Of a stretch of DNA of 64,000 nt, positions 59,851 through 64,000 are shown one piece after another. The notes below the pieces were generated by a model, which saw nothing but the letters and a program-made list of their open reading frames with translations, made no database searches and was not told where the DNA came from. The position numbers and the translations under genes are program-made. Position 1 is the first letter of the stretch. Every line of letters starts with the position of its first letter. Source of the DNA: Spirosoma profusum (lineage in GTDB: Bacteria; Bacteroidota; Bacteroidia; Cytophagales; Spirosomataceae); the NCBI RefSeq assembly GCF_014699005.1, contig NZ_JACWZY010000006.1:186001-250000 (forward strand). The letters run 5' to 3'.

Positions 59851-61473
59851 TTATCCAACAATTAGCTTTTGCCCGGGACGTAGTGCGTTGCTGCGGATGT
59901 GATTCATTTTTTTGAGCCGCTCAATCGTTATGCCACCATAACGTTGGGCAATATTCCATAACGTATCGCCATCCTGAACGCGGTGATAACGAGGCTTGTA
60001 TCGCTTGGTTTTTGCAGCTATTGCGGCTTTTTTATGGCCTTTAGCTGTACCTTGTTCGGCCAAACGTTCGGCACGTGTTTCAGCTACTTCTTTCAGAATA
60101 ACCAACCTTTGACCACGCTGAATTCGGGTAGAACGCAGATGATTCCAGCGTTTCAGGTCATAAAGCTCTACGTTGAAACGGTCGGCAATTTCGCCCAGAT
60201 TATCACCTCTACGTACCAGATACGTCTGCCTCCTCGGCTTCCGCATCACCACCGTTTCCAAATCTTCTTCAGGTTCATCGTCTGGGGCAGCGACTACGGC
60301 AACTTTTTCCGTTGGGGTAGGCGTTTCTTCCATACTAATATTGGCCAATGGATTGCGGTTCAGAGCGCCCCACGTTCTTGCGGAGTCAGCGCCATACCGA
60401 ATATCTTCAGCCGATGCCAGTAAAATGTGCTCCATCTGACCAGGCATGCGACCGGCGGAATCCAGAATTGCCCGGCGATGGCTGGCAAAATAGTCGTATT
60501 GTTCCCGTGGGACACGTAGTGGGTACAGTTTGGTTTGGCTGGGTAGAATTGTGGTCGTAATGGCCGGATTCATCTTCTGTAAATCAGCCAACTGCATGTT
60601 GCTGTGTTTAGCAAACGACTCCAGGTTGAAATAACCACTCACCTGAATCGTATCGTGCGGAATTGGGTGCTCAAAATTCTCGGCAACTATGCCGTGATCA
60701 CCCGCGTGATTCATCAGATACGTAAAGGCCACAAACTGAGGAACGTAACCACGGGTTTCCTTGGGTAAGGCTTCATAAATTGTGTAAAATGAATCGCCCC
60801 CTGACCGACGCATAGCCCGTTTCACTGCACCCGGTCCGCAATTGTAGGCAGCCATGGCCAACTCCCAATCACCGAAGATTTTGTATAAATCGCGGAGGTA
60901 TTTGCAGGCCGCTTCGGTTGCTTTCACCGGGTCCATCCGTTCGTCAACATAGTCGTCCTGATAAAGACGGAGGTCGCGACCTGTGCCGGGCATAATCTGC
61001 CAGAGACCACCAGCACCTGCCCTTGAAATCGCCCGCGGATTTAAGGCTGATTCAACGATAGAAAGATATTTAAATTCGTCAGGCAGGCCATATTCAGCCA
61101 GCATTCGTTCATAAAGTGGGAAGAAAAGCGGCATACGTTCCAGCATAGTGCGGGTATAACTTGCCCGGCGGAACGTAAAATAATCGACGTAAGCCTGTAC
61201 GGCCTTATGGTAATTTAACGGAATAGTTTTCTGAAGCTTCCCCAGCCGTTCACGTAGCAAACTATCTGGAACGGTCGGCACTATGGCAACGGTATCTTTT
61301 TTAATGACTGTACTGTCTACTTGAGTCGTAGTATTGGACCGGTATGAACTGCCTCCAACTGAGCTGCCTCCTATGGGGTCTCCCTGGCTTGGACTCGCTT
61401 GACCTGCTATCGATAATCCCACTCCCACACATAACAGCCCCACTTTCAACAGGCTACGGTTCAGATAGTTCAT
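59851..61473 (-). CDS. mltD: Membrane-bound lytic murein transglycosylase (MltD-like) with two LysM
   Basis: A 540-residue secreted enzyme that cleaves peptidoglycan with formation of 1,6-anhydromuramic acid. Signal peptide ends near SIAGQA. The SLT domain (about residue 130-280) has the catalytic Glu in SIVESALNPRAISRAGAGGLWQIMPGTG and AMAAYNCGPGAV. Two LysM peptidoglycan-binding domains lie at the C-terminus (YLVRRGDNLGEIADRF; HRVQDGDTLWNIAQRY). A conserved neighbourhood with tatA and gatA is seen in relatives. Confidence 0.93.
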   Translation of the reverse strand: MNYLNRSLLKVGLLCVGVGLSIAGQASPSQGDPIGGSSVGGSSYRSNTTTQVDSTVIKKDTVAIVPTVPDSLLRERLGKLQKTIPLNYHKAVQAYVDYFTFRRASYTRTMLERMPLFFPLYERMLAEYGLPDEFKYLSIVESALNPRAISRAGAGGLWQIMPGTGRDLRLYQDDYVDERMDPVKATEAACKYLRDLYKIFGDWELAMAAYNCGPGAVKRAMRRSGGDSFYTIYEALPKETRGYVPQFVAFTYLMNHAGDHGIVAENFEHPIPHDTIQVSGYFNLESFAKHSNMQLADLQKMNPAITTTILPSQTKLYPLRVPREQYDYFASHRRAILDSAGRMPGQMEHILLASAEDIRYGADSARTWGALNRNPLANISMEETPTPTEKVAVVAAPDDEPEEDLETVVMRKPRRQTYLVRRGDNLGEIADRFNVELYDLKRWNHLRSTRIQRGQRLVILKEVAETRAERLAEQGTAKGHKKAAIAAKTKRYKPRYHRVQDGDTLWNIAQRYGGITIERLKKMNHIRSNALRPGQKLIVG

Positions 61474-61601
61474 AGATGTTACGTTTGTGTTAATAGACTA
61501 TTGCCAGATGTTGATGAGTTGACAACGTACTGCTACTCGTTTTCTCTTATATCAATTAATACTGGAAGACAGAAAACGATAAACTCAATCAACAGAAGTA
61601 C

Positions 61602-63029
61602 TTACATCATTTTTCTTGCCAAAGCTACCAGACTCCCTTCAGCGAAGGGCGGAGCCATAATCTGAAAACCGATGGGCAATCCGCTCGGGTCGGTTCCATT
61701 CGGAATCGAGATGGCCGGATACCCAATTACGTTGGCCTGTACCGTGAAAATATCGGTCAGGTACATTTGTAACGGGTCATCGATTTTTTCGCCCAGGCGA
61801 AACGCGGGTGTGGGTGTGGTTGGCGAAACTAGAAAATCGTATTGTGTAAAAAGCCGCTCCGTTTCCTGACGTATCAGTTGACGTACTTGCTGGGCTTTCG
61901 TGTAGTAAGCGTCGTAATAGCTGGCACTGAGGGCAAACGTACCCAGCAGAATCCGCCGACGCACCTCTGGCCCAAAACCTTCTGTGCGACTTTTTTTGTA
62001 CAACGTCAAAAGGTCCATTGTTGATGTACCGTTCCCTCGACTTCTGTAACCATAACGTACTCCATCAAAACGCGACAGATTTGAAGAGGACTCGGCTGTG
62101 GTCAGAATATAATAGGTAGGGAGTAGATATGTTAAAAGCGACATGTCTACAGGTTCTACTACGTGGCCGGCGGCTTTTAACGTATCGAGCTGGCGTTGAG
62201 TGGCTTCCCGGATGGTTTCATCGACGCCCTCACTTTCTACGCCATCGCGTAGGTAAGCGATACGTAGTGGCCGGTCGGGTAGGGTAGCTGTAGTATACGC
62301 AGCAACAGGTTGAGTCGATACGGTACTGTCAAATTCATCGGGTCCAGCCATAATTTCGAGGAGCAGGGCGGCATCCTCGGGTGTATTGGCAATGGGACCG
62401 ATGCAATCGAAGGAAGATGCGTAAGCAATAAGCCCCCAACGGCTAACGCGGCCATAGGTAGGTTTCAGGCCAACCACTCCGCAAAAGGCCGCCGGTTGTC
62501 GAACCGAGCCGCCTGTATCCGAACCAATGCTGGCTAAACAGAGCCCGGCCTGAACCGCCACCGCTGAGCCACCACTTGACCCACCCGGTACGCGGCTAGT
62601 ATCGGCAGCATTACGTACTGGTCCATAAGCCGAATTTTCGTTGGAAGAGCCCATCGCAAATTCATCGCAGTTCTGCCGACCAATGATAACGACATCTTCG
62701 TCGATCAGTCGCTGAACGGCGGTGGCTGTGAATTGTGCGGTGAAATTTTCCAGAATCTGGCTTCCCGCCTTAACCTCATGTCCGGCGTAATTTAATACGT
62801 CCTTAATGCCAATGACCATACCGGCCAGTCGCCCGGCGGTGCCAGATGCTAATTTCTGGTCAACGGCATCGGCCTGCTGGCGAGCTTCGTCAGCATAAAC
62901 TTCGGTGAAAACGTTAAGATGCTGGTGTTCCTGAATGCGGGCGAGGTATTGCTCTACCAATTGACGGCAGGTTACGGTGCCAGATTTGATAGCAGCCTGA
63001 ACAGCAGAAAAGTTACGAAAAAGAGTCAC
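61602..63029 (-). CDS. gatA: Glutamyl-tRNA(Gln) amidotransferase subunit A
   Basis: A 475-residue amidase that produces ammonia from glutamine for Gln-tRNA synthesis. The Ser-cis-Ser-Lys triad is present: Lys in GIKDVL, Ser in GSDTGGSVRQPA (both). VPGGSSGGSAVAVQAG is the amidase signature. The start is the GTG giving VTLFRNFS; an upstream in-frame ATG adds 15 residues unlike the family. gatB and gatC are not nearby. It lies downstream of tatA on the same strand. Confidence 0.93.
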   Translation of the reverse strand: MTLFRNFSAVQAAIKSGTVTCRQLVEQYLARIQEHQHLNVFTEVYADEARQQADAVDQKLASGTAGRLAGMVIGIKDVLNYAGHEVKAGSQILENFTAQFTATAVQRLIDEDVVIIGRQNCDEFAMGSSNENSAYGPVRNAADTSRVPGGSSGGSAVAVQAGLCLASIGSDTGGSVRQPAAFCGVVGLKPTYGRVSRWGLIAYASSFDCIGPIANTPEDAALLLEIMAGPDEFDSTVSTQPVAAYTTATLPDRPLRIAYLRDGVESEGVDETIREATQRQLDTLKAAGHVVEPVDMSLLTYLLPTYYILTTAESSSNLSRFDGVRYGYRSRGNGTSTMDLLTLYKKSRTEGFGPEVRRRILLGTFALSASYYDAYYTKAQQVRQLIRQETERLFTQYDFLVSPTTPTPAFRLGEKIDDPLQMYLTDIFTVQANVIGYPAISIPNGTDPSGLPIGFQIMAPPFAEGSLVALARKMM

Positions 63030-63092
63030 AAGCAATAGGGAATATCTGTGGCCCGCTACGTAGCGTTTGACCACAAACGAATATAAACAAAG

Positions 63093-63125
63093 AATCAGGC
63101 GGCTCCAGTCTGGAACTGCCTGATT
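63093..63125 (-). terminator. Hairpin between tatA and gatA
   Basis: AATCAGGC and GCCTGATT (63093-63100, 63118-63125) pair over 8 bases with extra inner pairing. It lies between the tatA stop and the gatA start on the minus strand. Confidence 0.58.
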
Positions 63126-63146
63126 GTCTATTTATGAAAAAAAGAC

Positions 63147-63359
63147 TTATTTCTCTGACTTCTCTGCTTCTTTCAACCCATCTTCGATGTTTTCTCGGAC
63201 GTCTTTAGTGGCGTCTTTGAATTCTCTGATGCCTTTACCAAGGCCCCGGGCAAGTTCGGGTATTTTTTTAGCGCCGAACAACAGGAGCAATGCCAGGAAG
63301 ATAAAAATCATCTCCTGACCGCCCAAACCCATAATTGCATAAATACTTGATAAAATCAT
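63147..63359 (-). CDS. tatA: Twin-arginine translocase subunit TatA/TatE
   Basis: A 70-residue protein with one transmembrane helix (MIFIFLALLLLFG) and the conserved hinge GAKKIPELARGLGKGIREFKDATKD, an amphipathic helix, then an acidic tail. It builds the pore for export of folded proteins with Tat signal peptides. tatC is not adjacent. Its -7 box lies 24 bases upstream. An alternative start nine codons later (MGLGGQE) fits the family better. Confidence 0.94.
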   Translation of the reverse strand: MILSSIYAIMGLGGQEMIFIFLALLLLFGAKKIPELARGLGKGIREFKDATKDVRENIEDGLKEAEKSEK

Positions 63360-63382
63360 GATTTCTGGAATTTGAATGTATG

Positions 63383-63390
63383 CAAAATTA
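63383..63390 (-). promoter_or_regulatory. Candidate -7 box of tatA
   Basis: The minus strand reads TAATTTTG, a match to TAnnTTTG, 24 bases before the longer tatA start. It lies upstream of tatA and beyond the stop of the DUF1232 gene. Confidence 0.42.
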
Positions 63391-63499
63391 ACAAAAACTT
63401 ACCTTAAATACGAAATATTTCCAAGTTCCGATTCTTTAATTTACTACGTTCCGAATGTTCGACGTAGTGAATCCTCGTCACTTGCACCGTATCAGCTTC

Positions 63500-63961
63500 T
63501 TAACTGAGCTTAATCGTTTGAACCGGTCTGGCTGCTGAGTCAGCCGTACCGACGTTGCTTTCCCACTGGCGGAAATTCTCAATATCGTCCTTGATTCCGC
63601 TGAACAGCCAGAGCATCAGTGCAATATCATCACTAATACCAACGATAGGCAGAAAATCGGGTAAAATATCAATTGGTGAAACGAAGTAAATAAGTACGGC
63701 AATTACCCGAATTAACGTTTTCCAGGGTAAGGCACGGTACTGGCCCGATGCATACGCTTTCAGCAGCCGGGTTACGATGCCTAATTGCTCCCGAAAAACC
63801 GAAATATTGGCTCCAGAAAGACCGCCACTCTTATCGATCGCTTCCCGAATCAGCTCAAACAGACGCCGGGTATTGCGGGCGTAGCCAACGGCACCAGCAC
63901 TAGCCCGCTTGAAAAAAATAGATGATAAAATCCGGGATACGAGACTCTTGTTTTTCATCAA
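63500..63961 (-). CDS. DUF1232 (YkvA) family protein
   Basis: A 153-residue protein with the YkvA motif: WKTLIRVIAVLIYFVSPIDILPDFLPIVGISDDIALMLWLF, which contains hydrophobic segments and conserved PxDxxPD. Function is unknown, although family members cluster with stress or membrane genes. The N-terminal part is basic. Two adjacent ATGs exist at the start. Confidence 0.9.
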   Translation of the reverse strand: MMKNKSLVSRILSSIFFKRASAGAVGYARNTRRLFELIREAIDKSGGLSGANISVFREQLGIVTRLLKAYASGQYRALPWKTLIRVIAVLIYFVSPIDILPDFLPIVGISDDIALMLWLFSGIKDDIENFRQWESNVGTADSAARPVQTIKLS

Positions 63962-64000
63962 TTTTAAGGGTCATGCCTACCTGCCCATGACTAATAAAGC

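Overview
The window looks like chromosomal DNA of a gliding, type IX-secreting Bacteroidota of the order Cytophagales, probably Spirosoma or a close relative. The grounds are a full-length SprA (T9SS translocon), GldF, DUF4199, DUF4292 and DUF5522 proteins, a CarboxypepD_reg-like TonB receptor, an ECF sigma/anti-sigma pair, -7 promoter boxes of the form TAnnTTTG, few clear Shine-Dalgarno sequences and roughly balanced GC. No rRNA, tRNA, CRISPR array, insertion sequence or prophage is visible. This is ordinary chromosome with small accessory insertions.

Layout. 1-8.4 kb: end of an ABC exporter, a lipoprotein, an AraC regulator with two short-chain dehydrogenases, a beta-barrel protein with its ECF sigma/anti-sigma pair, an AsmA/DUF748-like protein and a secreted pentapeptide-like repeat protein. 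8.5-20 kb: MarR, a nucleotidyltransferase-fold protein and a bifunctional beta-oxidation enzyme; DedA; a Uup-like ABC-F ATPase; a VapC-type toxin-antitoxin pair; a formylglycine-generating-enzyme-fold protein; folK; an M48-like protease fused to MORN repeats; rocD. 20-29 kb: DUF5522, rpmB, two RluA-type pseudouridine synthases, Dabb, ohr, the conserved TPR-DUF4292-EnvC-like envelope trio and panB. 28.8-37 kb: an unlisted 58-residue membrane protein, a His-rich protein next to a ZnuD-like TonB receptor, an aspartate aminotransferase, a BNR propeller protein, a DUF2520 protein and a CESA-like glycosyltransferase. 37.6-51 kb: sprA, aldo/keto reductase, gcvH, a dihydroorotase homologue lacking its metal ligands, two DUF4199 proteins, gldF, vanZ and gnd. 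51.8-64 kb: desaturase, secreted nuclease, a TMTC-like glycosyltransferase with TPRs, DPP IV, a Lys-rich secreted protein, ruvA, an mltD-like transglycosylase, gatA, tatA and DUF1232.

Two DNA-level signals are not explained by the genes. First, the pentamer ACGTA/TACGT is strongly over-represented (about 4- to 7-fold in the stretches counted by hand), in all reading frames, on both strands and between genes, and it appears to force otherwise rare codons such as CTA and ATA before CGT. Second, many genes end in long, nearly perfect inverted repeats of 14-33 bp arms that often begin within a base or two of the stop codon. A subset belongs to a dispersed GTCATGCT...AGCATGAC hairpin family.

Functionally the window combines envelope and gliding machinery (sprA, gldF, tatA, mltD, EnvC-like, DedA, glycosyltransferases), central metabolism (gnd, panB, aspartate aminotransferase, rocD, gcvH, folK, beta-oxidation) and RNA, ribosome or DNA maintenance (rpmB, RluA proteins, ABC-F, ruvA).
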